Below are positions 1-12,392 of a DNA stretch of 64,000 nt, piece after piece. The notes below the pieces were generated by a model. The model made no database searches. It was given only the letters and a program-made list of their open reading frames with translations, and was not told the DNA's origin. The stretch is taken from contig OZ034966.1 in the NCBI GenBank assembly GCA_964030785.1, positions 6,610,652 to 6,674,651 of the forward strand. The letters are read 5' to 3'. This DNA comes from Siderastrea siderea. Lineage: Eukaryota > Cnidaria > Anthozoa > Scleractinia > Rhizangiidae. How positions within the stretch are numbered: position 1 is the first letter of the stretch; each line of letters begins with the position of its first letter. A program made the position numbers and the translations under genes.

Positions 1-623
1 AAATTGGTCACATCGTCAAGCACGCATGTTTAATGTTTTAAAAAAATCTATCGAGCCGTTCTTAAGATTTCCGCAAAAGCGCTCAAATTAAAAAATTACC
101 ACAAAATTATTACGCGAATAATCTTAGAAAAACAAGTCGTTCTCGAGATCGCGAACACCAGTTTCAACAAAACTTTCTAGGCGTAAAATAGTAAGTAAAA
201 GACACATTTTAACAGTATTTTTTAGCCATTTCATCAAAGCGTTGATTATTTTTCGGTGCATTTACTATTACTAAGCAAAAACCAAGGTTGAAAATGTTTT
301 TGCGATTTACTTCAAAACAAACATACAGAATTTTTTTGTTCTTGTATATTTTGTTTGCCATACACCACAGTTTATGATGCTGGTATTTGCTTTTCAAAGC
401 GAAATCTGGATCGTGCAAAATTTCAATTTTACTGTTTTCGAGGATTTTTGTTTATCGTTGCCATGGAAATATCGATTTTTACAAAATGTAAACCACACCA
501 AAGTTCAATCCAAAACTAACAAGTATTGCAAATTTCACCTTGATCTGACAAGGAGAAGACTGTCTAATAGCCGATTCAAAAAGTTAGGTATGGTCCCAAA
601 AAAACTGTATCGAGACACCTTAA
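1..623. mobile_element. Non-autonomous piggyBac-like element, copy 1 (cut by window edge)
   Basis: This copy is homologous base by base to 53,520-54,128, ending with the same subterminal stretch and a TTAA at 620-623. Its right end, read in reverse, starts CC..TTAA then GTGTCTCGATA and GGGACCATACC, the same terminus as both ends of the 53.2-kb copy. TTAA target sites are the hallmark of piggyBac superfamily elements. No transposase is encoded. The left end lies outside the window. Confidence 0.6.
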
Positions 624-1828
624 ATCAGTAAATCAATGGAGTACCTTCATGCGATCCTTTTCTTTAAAGCTTTTAACAGCTTAATACTTGTAATGTACCG
701 ACTGCAATTTCATCGTTTTATTTCTGAATGTTTTGCTTCTAATTTCGTTTTATTTTTGAACGAAAGAGACGGTTTAAGTAAATGGACACCAACATAATAT
801 TACATGACATGTAAAAGGCGATGTTTGTATATAATTTCGACAATGGAGTAAATTGTTGCGGGAATTATTTTTTTCCGCGGGAACTTTTTTTGCGGATCGT
901 GAAAAAACCGCGAAAATCATAAAAATTTGAATCCCGAAAAAATTAGTGCCACAGTCAACCACACGGTATGTCAGTGCGTGCGATGTTTCTGGCTTTTTTG
1001 TCAGTTTGCTACGTGACTAGTCACGCAAGACTTGCACAAGTCACACAATGGCATGATCTTTTCTAACAAGGCACGCTTATTACTGGATTTTAGCCGTGTG
1101 TTCCAAAATGTAAGTCCGTGTGAAATAATGTGGAAAATAAAACAGAGCTTATCTATATATTTGTCTGGATACGGGAGTTGCCACGTTCGTCAAGCATGAT
1201 GTCACGCAAGAAGAAGACCTACGTGACTTTCAAGATCAGCTATTCTCTTCTCGTTCAAACATTACAGAATTAATTTTTGTGACAAGTTACGCTTCCTACT
1301 AGATCCAAAATATTTGTCCATGGAAAAATATTCTTTCCATTAGAAAGGCACAAAATTAAATTTCAATCCATTGAGCTGCCGAGAAACATCTGAGAATGAG
1401 CTTCAGAAAGGACTGTTTTGTATTATTTTGCTTGTCCCATATTCACACTGTTGTCAGTCAGTTATTTTACAGATTTTATCTCACTTTCTTCTTGTTTTGT
1501 CGTAATTTGAAGCCACACTTGTACGCATTAGCGTACGATCTATTGATCAATGACGCATACGAATTCGAAACCACTAATATAAACTCAAACATTGATCTTT
1601 GATCACCCTCAAATCAGTAAGAAGCCCCGGGAACGAGGTTGCACAATATCGGACACAGCTCCACTTATAAGGTAAACTCTGTCTAAAAACCAATACTTTT
1701 CGAATGCTCAACGCTACTCAAATAACCAACATCACAGTAGTGTACCTTGGTGCACGCACGTTCATTCAATAACCATTTCCGTACCTCTCATTGACAGCTA
1801 CAAAATAGCTCACGAACGCTTTGCATGC
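624..1828. other. Non-coding stretch, nothing recognised
   Basis: AT-rich sequence with only short, unsupported reading frames. I see no splice-bounded exon, RNA gene or clear terminal repeats. Confidence 0.5.
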
Positions 1829-2086
1829 CTATGTTTTATAACAAGGGTAACAACACCCTCCACAACAACAAGGCATATAGGCTACACACACCAGAATATG
1901 TACAAGCCGCTGTCTTTCAGGACAAAAAGGTTGCATTAAAAGCTCATCGTGAACCAAGTTCCAACCCAAAGCTTCTCGCTCTTTCATTTTTATGATAAGG
2001 TAATGTTTGAAAATCATCTCACGTAGCTCAGGCGGTAAGTTTTGAATTGCTTCGGTAATCTGACAGTTGTTGAATCCGGCAGCCAT
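1829..2086 (-). pseudogene. F-box-like short cysteine-rich protein, copy 1, C-terminally truncated
   Basis: The ATG at 2086 gives 85 residues. An LPPELRE stretch near residue 18, followed by a helix-rich segment, resembles the start of an F-box. A Cys cluster (CCCGGCCYPCYK) follows. It is nearly identical to residues 1-82 of the copy at 15,945-16,298 but loses the last ~32 residues, because the duplicated segment begins at 1,834 and the stop comes from unrelated flanking DNA. Short proteins with LPPELRE plus a Cys cluster are, from memory, multiplied in cnidarian genomes; the function is unknown. The longer copy is probably the parental form. Confidence 0.5.
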
Positions 2087-3914
2087 CGATATCAAATTTG
2101 ACTCACAAATATCTAATCGATTATAAATTTTTTTTGTATGTGTGTGTTCGGTTATGCTTCGTTTTAATATTTTCTTCTTTTTTTAATGTTGGGTGGTTTA
2201 TTTCAGTTATTAAGTAGTATATAGAGAGTCAGACAAATATTACCTGATTCTCAGGCTTTTATTTTCTTTTTTTAAAGCTCCCACCATAATAAACAAGCGA
2301 GCAAAGGGAGCTTGTTTATTATGGTGGGGGGTTTAAAATTAGAAAATAAACCGCTGAGAATCAGGTGGTATTTGTCTGACTCTCTATATACTACTTTTTC
2401 TTTGTTTTTTGTGCACGATAGCCAAGACGCGAGAAAAACTGCTTTTGTTACCTGAAATCCTGCATAATAATTGTGGCGTAATAAATTTGGCAAGTAATGA
2501 AAGGTCCTCATTCTACCAGATTTTTACACAATAATCCACAATTGTGTGATTAAGAATAACAAAATGGTACGAAAATGAGACTAAGAATTCTGTGCAAAGA
2601 TATCGACAAAAAGCCGGCACTGTCGAACTGCCACGAACAAGCGAAAGGAAAAAAATGAAAAGAAACGGCAAATCGAGCGGCGATTAGATTGGAGCATAGT
2701 ATGTAAACGCTAAACAATTTCCCGATGTCGCACGAGTGATGCGAGCTCAAGCTGTGAATACTTTTAGAATATGCTTGTTCTTAGTTTAGCTGTAGACGGG
2801 CTGTTTGGCGGACGTCAACATCAGTCGTGTGCTACTTGTATTCGCATAAGCACATTAGAACATATGAGGTTTACATTGATTTAATACGGCCCTTCACTAA
2901 AAGCCATTATCAAAACACACATTGTTTCTTACAGCACACATTGTTTTGAGTTTTTAAGCATAACGTCTCATACAACTGTTATCGAGGCAACAAATTTTCC
3001 TTTCACCCTGCAAAGGTGGACTTTAGAGGGCGAGCATGGAAAGTTTGAATTCTTTTGCTAAAATGTGTTTGTTTGTTGCGGAATCGATTCCAACGACTTT
3101 TGGAGACTCATTCAGCAAACCAGTGAGGCAAAATTAGTTCTCTGGAAAGAGTAAAGGACTTTTCAAGGCAGGTGTAAAATTCAAGAGCTGTTCAAGATTA
3201 TACGAACCATGGCAATACTGCAGATGGCGTGCGCGGAAAAATTTCAAAAAGAAGTGATAGGTAGCTGTCTTTTTCATTCTAAGCAGCTATATAATTCGAA
3301 CTTGAATGAATTACTCAAGTTACTTAAATGGGTACTTGTACTTTTTGTGCTTAATTTCGTTGCTACGTCTCTTCTGAAACCTACCCAATGTCTGCACCAG
3401 TCGGTTGAACCCCGGTCGGCGATAAATCGTAAAACAGCATTTCGCACGAAAGCCTAAAAATGTCAAAGTTGCTTTTCGCAGTACCGAGAAACAATGTTTG
3501 CTTGGCGTAAACGATACCAGGCGAGCTACGAGACTAAAGTTGCATAACCCCTGCTTCAAGTACTCGTTGCAAAGGTTACTGTTCGGTGAAGCAACGTGGA
3601 GTCGAACGTGCACACCAAATACCTCTAGTCGTCTAAGAGCTAATCGAGAAATAACCTACACGAAAAGAATGTACACAAACAAATCTTCACTCACTTGCTT
3701 TGAAAGAGCCATGTTGGTTGGTTGAAAATGTAGCAAAATATCACTGGTAAACTAAGCACTCTGGTTAAGCTGTCGTGGTGCACTCTATCACTGACTCGCT
3801 CAACTGATTCGGACGTGGTACAGTTTGTCCATTTATACCTTATTCAAACTGCCCTTGAATGCACAGACAACAAAGAAACCGTCGTCATATGATTGGCACG
3901 CGCTCCACGTACAT
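1834..3914. repeat. Long direct repeat A, left copy (A1)
   Basis: About 2.08 kb is nearly identical to 16,046-18,139, with scattered substitutions and a few small indels (one near 2,934-2,960). It includes the F-box-like ORF and a foldback element. Homology stops abruptly at 1,834 and at 3,914. Confidence 0.9.
2213..2395. mobile_element. Foldback MITE inside repeat A1
   Basis: This is a near-perfect hairpin of about 183 bp. AGTAGTATATAGAGAGTCAG at the left end is mirrored by its complement at the right end. The apex is the short AAGCGAGCAAAGGGAGCTT region. The same hairpin sits at 16,422-16,604, so it inserted before segment A was duplicated. Confidence 0.8.
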
Positions 3915-6900
3915 CATCGCACAGAATCAAGCGTCGGACTTTGAACTAGCCCCAGGCTCTCGGGAAGCCTTCGATTGAAAACGGTCACGAGTTTTTAGTC
4001 GAAAAAATAAAGAGCGAGAACGAAAACTGTAAATTCATCACAATATATCAAAAGATCGAAGCATCTGATCAAAAAGTGCGGAAGCTAAAATAAAATCGAT
4101 CACGGTGGATAACTTCTTAAAGAAAAAAACAACCAAATACCAGCAACAGATCAAGTAGCTTTTCGACTGCGAATATTGCCCAGACAGAGCCTCAAAATGT
4201 ATGGAATTGAAGGTGGCTCCATATAGTTTTTCAGCGCGCGAGGAATGGGAACTAAATTGGCACAAGCGCGCGCGCGAGGAGCGCGACAGTCCAAGCCAGA
4301 TGACATGTGCCAATCAACCTCCCAGGCAAACTTTTCCAAAGTCTGATTGAGGCATCTTTATGGTTTACCTTTTCAAAACCTATCGAGCACATAGCAGTGA
4401 AATTATGAAAAGCCTTTAGTTTAATCGCTTTTGTAGCTGACAGCTGCAGTCCTACGATTGTTCTATGATTATAGGACTGAATTGATTGCGATCTTTAAGT
4501 TCAAGCAACACAGAGAGGACTGAATACGTTGCACGAATTATTACGCGCTTCAAGAATTATGCGTGAAGAACTTCTCTCCGTTCTCAACTTGAAATATCAG
4601 TGCTGTCCAGGTCAGCTGTCGAGAATCTCTGGGATGAGAAGCTTAAGTTTGTTTGGATCGAGCCTAAGTGTAAGTAATTTTTTGAAAAAGTGCTTTAGTT
4701 TTTGCCTTTCTAACAAGCCGTCTATTTTTTGTCGGGTAAGTTGTCTCTACGGCCGTTCTCATACGGTTTCAGCAAAATACAGCTGACTTGTGAATTTTAT
4801 TTTGCGATGAATAGATTACACACTTGTAACGAGATAACAGTTATCATTGAATTTTGATAGAAGTTGAAACTCAAAAGGACACTTATATTTCAGTGTCTAT
4901 TTATCAGTCACCAGTAGCTTTTGATCTAAGTTTCACTTGTGTTGACAAGGTGCGACTTCAAAAACTTCGGTGGTCTAAAATAAAGCCGAAAATTGAAAAA
5001 AGTTCAATTGTACCTCAGCTCAAATACAATTTTTATTTTTACGAAAAATTATGCCTAGAAAGACAGCATTCATGGGCATTCAGTGAACGAATAAAGGATG
5101 AGTATCGAGTTGACGGCCGGTTCCAAAACAGTCGGCGTTTCGCAGGCGTTCTGTTGACTTGTTGAACCTTGCAGAAAAATAATGTGGTCTTTTTCAAAAC
5201 ATATAATTTCTTGTCGACATTTTTGTCCCCTTTTATCCAACGTCTGCCTTTAAATATAAATTGAAAGCGTATTTATATACTATTTGCTATTCCATGCAGT
5301 TAACAAACACGCAAGTAGCCGCTAAGAAACAACGCGGGTCTCGGCAGACAAAATATTGAGCTTATAACATAAAATAAACCAGCTTCCCTGCTTTTCTCGG
5401 GTAGGATACCAAAAGATGTTCTAAGAGCAAACATGACCGCTTTAGATTTTTTCTTGAAGAACGGTTGTAATCAGTTAATGGTAAAAATGAAACTGAAAGT
5501 GGTTTAATGATTCCGCGTTCTGGAAACTTTAAACGAAATTTTTTGCTGCTGGCAATACAGTGGCGGCTTCGTTCGAGTTTTATATCGCGAATCGGTATAA
5601 ATTTTCTTCTTTTTTGTTTGTTTGTTCGTTTCTTTCTTTATTTTTGCGAATTTTTTGGTCACATGGATCCTTTACAGTAAAGGAAAGCAGTTGTCCAGCA
5701 AAATGTTGTTCTTTTGAAAGAAAAGCTCTAGAAAAGCTTTTCTACCGCTTACCCGCGTGCTGTCCACGCTCGTCCACGCAAAAGGAATCGTGAGCATGCG
5801 CAACCCCGTAACTTGGAGAATTCTTATTTTGGTAACGTGAAGAAAAAAGGTGGGTTTTGAGGCATTTTCAAACGCTAATTGCGCGTGTTCCACTCGGTGA
5901 AATTTTTTTAAAATTGGAACATTTGTAGGATTTTTGTGTTTTTCAGTCATATTAAAGTAAGAGTAATTTTTGTACATGCACTTCTGCATTAATCGTTGAA
6001 AACGGAAATTTACTATTCTGGCAAAACTTATGTACAAAATTTCTCACAGCTTTGCCAGCTAAGACTTCTCAAACGACAACATCTTTACAACAAAAATAGC
6101 GAAAATTCACCGTGTAAAAACCGAGAAATGACATAAAGAAACTGGGTAAGCTTAAAAAATGAGCCAAACAACTATATCAGTGGTTGCCATGGAAACGGGC
6201 CAGGCCCAGAAATTGTGACTTTTTTGAAAAGTATAAAGGCTAGGCTAGTCGCTTTTGTAGCTTTTCCCTAGTGAAATGTAAATCAATGTCCTGAAAATCA
6301 TCAAAAACGTTATGTATATTTGTCTGTTGAAACTGATAAGAAACTGTATGGAGCCACCTTAACAGCAGACGGACTTTTCAGCCATCCAACGGAAAATCTA
6401 AGACACTAGACAAAAAGTGCGGAAGCTAAAAATTAAGTTCAATATATGTATTAATAATAGCAGCAAAAAATAAAAACATACTTGTTGTCCGACAGCTAGC
6501 CTTTTTCTGTTGAAATTTTCCTACTATTTGGCATTGGGGCGCGCGATAAATAATGCAAAAACAAAAGCTGCACAGCTGCAGTTTCCACCTCCATCGATTC
6601 CATTTTGGCTGCCACTTTCAAATACAAGAGAAATCACCATAGCAACAATAAGTTTAGTGACCAGGTTTCGCTTTACTCGTCAAATCTAAAGGCCTGGTTG
6701 TAAAGTATTCCCGCGGAAGTGGCAAAACGTGTTTTGCTGATGTGTGCGATTAGCGCACCAAAAGGATAGTTTTACAGTTTTCTGAAAGAAAAAAATACTG
6801 ATATCGTTTTAAGGAAAACCATTCTTTTGCCTTTTCTTTTTTCTAAATTTAGAACGGGGATCCTTAAAGAAACAGAGGGCATAAAGTAGATGAAACTGTT

Positions 6901-9418
6901 TCTCAAATATCAATTTAAGTGTTAAATTGCACTCAAATTATGATTTTACTGACAGAAATGGTGAGAGAAAATTGAATAGGAAAATTTCAGATTTTGAAGA
7001 ATTCTCTTAAGTTAGGTGTTTATCTCTTGCAAATTTGCTATTTAAGGAAAAATGAAAAGTGCAGTACTCCAATCCCTCCCCCCCCCCCCCCTCACCCCCT
7101 TCCTAAAAAAAGAGACCAAGAGCCAGGCAATGGCTAAGTTGTTGACAAAGCTTTTTTGAAAGAGTTATCATAAGTGGCAGAACAAGATAATATGAGGTTA
7201 AAAATTTCTTACACTTTAATTGCCATTCTCCCCCCCCCCCCCTCCCCCATCACCTTTCTACTCTAGGCCCACACCTTCATGAAGGTCTACATATCATATT
7301 ACAAGCTATAGCTAAACTATCAGGAAAACAGTAAAATGACTCACTAGACAGTAATAATTTATATTCCCTACAAAGACAATGCATCAGGTATTCCAACACT
7401 TTACAAGACTTGAGTCAAAGTTAACTTCTAAGATTTGAATGTTTGGGGTTTTTTTTACATAAAAGCAACTGGAGTCAGTCCAGCACAAGTGTCAAAAAGT
7501 AGTAAAAAGCTGGATACCATGTAATCATACAAATATCAGTCCCATCTGCTGACTTCTTCTAGCTAGCCAATATAATGTAAATATGTTATATCACTTTATG
7601 CATATTGTGACTGGCTCTGTCACATTGCTTGTGTAAATGGAAAAGTAATGCAATTAGATGTTTTTTTTTTACAAAACATTACAATTTTCTTTTCTTTTTT
7701 CCAGACCTTATATTTTTCATTGTTTTCAAAGTTTTAGTCTCAGGGTTTTTCCATAACATTTTCCCTTTGACAATACCTTTACCTTAAATTATTCTCTCTT
7801 TATCTTACTGGTAAAGGGAGAAAACTTTTGTTGCACCACAAATCAATTGGAAGTAGAAAAATAAACTGACAATAAACATCTAACATTAAAGAGCATGAAT
7901 AATTTTATTGTAAAGCTTCAGGCAATGCATTATCCTGTTCAAGTACTGGGGTAAACTTATTTTTATGGATTTGAAATTCCAGAGGACTCTGTTAACTCGC
8001 TTGTGTGTATCAACTCGCTTGTGTGTATCCCCATTATGTAAGGTGAACAGCATTTCTAAACCATCACATAAGACATCTGAGTTCCAATTGACAAGCTAAC
8101 TTTGAACAGGTTAGTTTTAGAAGTTTGCATTTTAAAACTGGATATTCCTGCCATGTTCAAACCCAAAAAAATTAAACCATAACACTACTAACAGTTTTGA
8201 GTTTTTATGACTAATCAGGTTTCAGAGTTTGGTACTGTTAGTGAGTTTCCTTCAATCTTCTCAGGTGATAAATAAAAAAAAAAACTCATGGCTTGACTGA
8301 CTGGTTTCATTAAATGATATGTAGAAGCAACACTTTCTTTTGACTTGTCCTGAAGATTTACAAATGATTCTTTATGGTTGAGGTCCTGTGGAAAAATTGG
8401 CAACTGACTACAAGTGCTTCAATTAAATCCGACTCCTTAATTGAATCAGTTGTTTCAGCAGTCCATTTAATGATTCTTGTTTTCTAAATTCACCAGCTAG
8501 TCACCTGTGTTACAAATAAACAAAACTTCAATCAGCAGATGAAATATCCATTGTTAGAACTATTAAGTTTAACTCCCATCTAAAACTATACAAATAATTC
8601 ATCTTTCTAAGCCTTTTAAAAAGTAACCAAAAGCCTTCAACAGATGCAAATTTCTAACAGAAATTTTTAAACCATTTATTTTTGGTTGCAAATTTCTACA
8701 CTTCACATAAGATCACACATGTCTTAAAACGATTATACATTTCTTTTTCATAGTCTTCCAAGCACTCCACAGCTGTAGTATTAAAACTGTGAGCTAAATC
8801 ACTTGACCTTAACTTACAGAGGATATATTCAAGTACTTTTTAATTAACTTATTATAAAGCTTATTATGTCAGCCAATGTGAATTATTGAATTATATTTAA
8901 GCTTATATTATTAAATTTCACAAGTCGTATTCTTCCTAAAAGATCGCAATTCTGAACGTCGCTAATTGCTGCTATAAGTCTATCACACAGCAGCACGACT
9001 TTAAGCTTAAGTTTTAAATCTGACAAAAAGCTTAAGAAACATAAAATCGTTTGCACACGTGAATTTAACCGTTCGATAAACAGTACAATACATTCACTTA
9101 CCGGCAAAAGTTCTTTGTAAAACATCCTTTTCTTTACAAGGTCTCTTCTTACGAACAGCACCTATCTTCCAAGCTTTATTGCAGCAGTGGTCACCCTTTT
9201 ACGAGTCAAAACAAAGACCGTGGAGCTGTTTGTTTACCTTTACTTGGACGCCATTTTTCTTTTCATGTGATCTATTTGTCTCAAGGTCATGGAAGGTCAC
9301 AGCCAGCTAGCCAATTGCGTACGCGGAAAAACAATGGCATTGTTTAAGCCATGGCACTACCTAGTTTCCAAGCCCTCCAATTTGGATGTCGCAAAAGAAG
9401 CCAGAATTCTGTGCGATG
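3915..9418. mobile_element. Candidate 5.5-kb TIR element splitting repeats A and B
   Basis: It begins CATCGCACAGAAT (3915-3927) and ends with the exact inverse (9406-9418). At 18,139/18,140 segments A and B are directly joined as ACAT-GAATTT, exactly where this block would be absent, leaving one extra T at the right side. That pattern fits an insertion with 13-bp terminal inverted repeats, or a precise excision in the other copy. No transposase domain is seen: only short frames, poly-C runs near 7,080 and 7,231, and a repeated AAAAGTGCGGAAGCTAAAA motif (about 4,073 and 6,413). Alternative: a recombination breakpoint between chance inverted repeats. Confidence 0.5.
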
Positions 9419-9419
9419 T

Positions 9420-10221
9420 GAATTTCAAAACATTTGCAAAGAAACATCGCAAAGACTTGAGACCAACTTTTGTCACAGGGAAAAAAGTTTGGTCAAAACA
9501 GGTGAGACTTCAAAGGAGCATTATCTTGTTTGGAAGTAAAGCAAGGGTTCACGGTTTAGCGCAAGCTCATGAATCTAAATGCTGTTTTTTCGTTAAAGTT
9601 TTTTCGCCTGTGCACGCTGTAGCGAGTGTGCAATTAATATTATATCATAACATTGTTAAAGAACCAATCAGAAGCAAGTAGTTTGCTCGGGTGTGAAATT
9701 TTCTTGCCAAAGTTTCGGGTTTAATGATTTCTCAGCAATCCGGCTGACATGCCACTGACAGCCATTTGTCCAAAGCGCCTGCAAATAGCGGTAAATTCGT
9801 TAACCATGGAATAAAACCTTCGGGTCAACAATAACTTCAACGTTGACAGTGTTGGTGCAATCCACTAATGTTTCCTGCGAAATTAATCCTCCGCCGTTCT
9901 ACTTGGGCTTACTATGGTATGTCATCGCTGAGATACGTGCGAGTCAGGGATTATTAACCGATAGAATTACTAATAAATCGGAAAAAAGTAATTTCATTAT
10001 TGCACATGAGCCGAGCCATGAACCTGTCCCTCTGAGTTTTCAACTGAAAACAATTATTCTACGAGGGCGTGCTGGATGTCGAATGATATATAACCAGCGA
10101 GGCGCATTAGTAATAGTCATTTGATATCCAGCAAGCCCGAGTAGAATAACTGTTTTATTGAAAACCTAACCAATAAATCCTCGCGAAGCGAGCTTTATAA
10201 ATTTGTCGGAATTCAGCGCTC
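9420..10221. repeat. Direct repeat B, left copy (B1)
   Basis: About 0.8 kb closely matches 18,140-18,942. Here it is separated from segment A by 5.5 kb; in the other locus it follows A immediately. Confidence 0.88.
10037..10164. repeat. Inverted-repeat hairpin in B1
   Basis: TTTTCAA...ATTATTCTACGAGGGCGTGCTGGAT is mirrored by ATCCAGCAAGCCCGAGTAGAATAA...TTGAAAA, giving a roughly 128-bp MITE-like hairpin. The same unit occurs at 18,758-18,885. Confidence 0.65.
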
Positions 10222-10986
10222 AAAAAAATTTTGACTGAAACATTACAAAAATGCGACGCTTTTGATTGGCTACAAGCACCTGAGCTCCACGTGATATTAC
10301 ATAATCCAGTGTCAAGGTTGAACTAAAAATAAAAAACACGTGAGACAAAGCGTGATAGCGCACGTGAGTGTGAGACATTCCGAAATGTGTCGGAAATTCT
10401 GAAGGGTGCGAGAAAAATAAGTCAGACAGAAATCAGCACCTTTCGGAATTTAAAAACACTTTTCGAATTTAACAGCACCTTTCGGAATTTCCGGAACCCT
10501 TCGGTATGTGTTGTGAAGAACACCCTATTAAACAAATGTATATTCAATATATCTTACCACCATTTTCACTACTACGCGACTTTTCTTTTCAAAACACCTC
10601 TGAGCACTTTGCAATACGCTTCCGTCAATCATACCTTATATGGGAAGTGTGTGATGTTACCGCAATTGAATTGAGCTCGAAGGAATAAGGTTGGCGCCAA
10701 ATTATCCCGTAACTTTGCGCTGGCGAGTCATATATTGACTAGTAAGAGGCTTTAGAGTCGTTGATGTTGCAAGAATACTTCACGTTTGGTAGATATTTGT
10801 AAAGAAATTTCTACATTTCTTCAGAATTAAATACCCGCTCGGTGGATTATCCTATGCGGCGGATGGTAAGCGTGCGTTTAAACTCGCGAATAAGCTAAAC
10901 CAAAGTGTGAAGTAATAATTCTAGCTTTTCTGACCTGAAAATAGCACACGACATGTTATTCACCACGAGTATAAATCTGGCAATGT

Positions 10987-11102
10987 CCCGAAGTGTACGA
11001 GGACGAAATTCAGGAGTGGATAGAGTATGCAACGGGAAAACGAATCATGATCGGCGTGCTATCAACCGATTCGTGAAGAAAATGGGTTTTACAAGAAGAA
11101 AG
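10987..11102 (+). pseudogene. Possible transposase helix-turn-helix remnant (left palindrome arm)
   Basis: One frame reads PEVYEDEIQEWIEYATGKRI. After a frame slip another reads INRFVKKMGFTRRK, followed by a donor-like GTACGT. Together they recall the second DNA-binding helix of Tc1/mariner-type transposases (a 'WIEyatG.R ... KKMGFTRKK' arrangement). No DDE catalytic region is nearby. The assignment is inference from pattern only. Confidence 0.35.
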
Positions 11103-11842
11103 GTACGTATGACTAGCTGCATTGTTTTGGAAGGAACACTGCTAATTCTAATCACCTATCACCTCCGGAATGAGTTGAAAAAAACAAAATAAAGCATAAG
11201 CTTATAATGCGCTTGTAACGTTTGTTGTTCTACGTTTCGAGAATGTAAACATATAACGCTGTGACATGATAGGGAAATTGTTATTTCTACAAGCGGGAAT
11301 GGGGAATCGAGGAAAATATTTAAGCTTACTTTCAAGTTTATTTCTTCGTTATAATTCAAGACGATTGCCAAAGAACGTGATGAGGGAAACAGGACGATGT
11401 ATTGTCGTAGGATCGCTGAATTTCACCGAGAACAGTTGCTATTTATAGATGAATCTGAGAAGTTCTGATTCATCTATAAATAACAACTGTTCTCGGTGAA
11501 ATTTAGCGATGACCCACGACGATACATCGCCCTATTTCGCTTATCACGTTCTTTGGTAATCACAGTGAGCTATAATGAAGAAGTTAACATGAGACTGTGC
11601 TAAAATATTTTCCTTGATATTTCCCCGTTCCCGCTTTAATTTTATAAATAACAATTTTTCAGATTTTTCTTGCTAGCATGTCACAGCGTTAACATTCACG
11701 TAGAACAATAAACGTTGTAAAGCGCTTATGCTTTGTTTTTCATTCCATTGCTCGGGTGATCCATTCCTTGGGTGATAGGTGACTTGAATTGGCATCGTTG
11801 CTTGCAAAAACAATCCAACAAGTCTTACGTACGTTTCTTCAG

Positions 11843-11958
11843 CTTTCTTCTTGTCAAACCCATTTTCTTCACGAATCGGTTGATCGCACGCCGATCATGA
11901 TTCGTTTTCCCGTTGCATACTCTATCCACTCCTGAATTTCGTCCTGGTACACTTCGGG
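11843..11958 (-). pseudogene. Possible transposase helix-turn-helix remnant (right palindrome arm)
   Basis: This is the inverted counterpart of 10,987-11,102, with a few substitutions. It shows the same slip between the EIQEWIEYATGKRI frame and the RFVKKMGLTRRK frame, so the break predates the inverted duplication. Confidence 0.33.
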
Positions 11959-12392
11959 ATATTGCCAGATTTATACTCATGGTGAACAACATGTCGTATG
12001 CTATTTTCAGGTCAGAAAAGCTAGAATTTTTACTTCACAGTTCGGTTTAACTTATTCACGAGATTAAACGCAAGCTTACCATCCACCGCATAGGATAATC
12101 CACCGAGCGGGTATTTAATTCTGAAGAAATGTCGAAATTTCTTTACAAATATCTACCAAACGTGAAGTATTCTTGCAACATCAACGACTCTAAAGCCTCT
12201 TACTAGTCAATATATGACTCGCCAGCGCAAATTTACAGGATAATTTGGCGCTATCTTTATTCCTTCGAGCTCAATTCAATTGCGGTAACATCACACACTT
12301 TCCATATTAGGTATGATTGACGGAAGCGTATTGCAAAGTGCTCAGAGGTGTTTTGAAAAGAAAAGTCGCGTAGTAGTGAAAATGGTGGTAAC

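Larger units (their letters stand above)
10554..12391. repeat. Giant palindrome, two arms of about 0.9 kb
   Basis: The left arm (10,554 to about 11,456) is the reverse complement of the right arm (about 11,467 to 12,391), with a few substitutions and indels. The spacer is only about 10 bases (TGAGAAGTTC). The outer ends are TTACCACCATTTTC and GAAAATGGTGGTAA. Such a structure would extrude a long cruciform, or fold back as single-stranded DNA. It may be a foldback transposon or an inverted duplication. Confidence 0.88.

Noticed and set aside
3209..3725. Short frames conserved between repeat A copies as genes
   Set aside because: Recent duplication conserves everything, so sharing is no evidence of coding; the right copy has GTG in place of the ATG of the 82-codon frame.
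8420..9170. Minus-strand pair of exon-like frames that could splice to a peptide with EFRKQESLNGLLKQLIQLRS
   Set aside because: No in-frame ATG in the upstream piece, and the needed acceptor is not the best one (CAG 8 bases earlier leads to a stop). Too weak to call a gene.
9289..9501. Open frame of about 70 codons ending at a donor-like AAACAG|GTGAGA, possibly a first exon
   Set aside because: It runs across the right boundary of the 5.5-kb candidate insertion. The downstream half exists alone in repeat B2, and no downstream exons or family match were seen.
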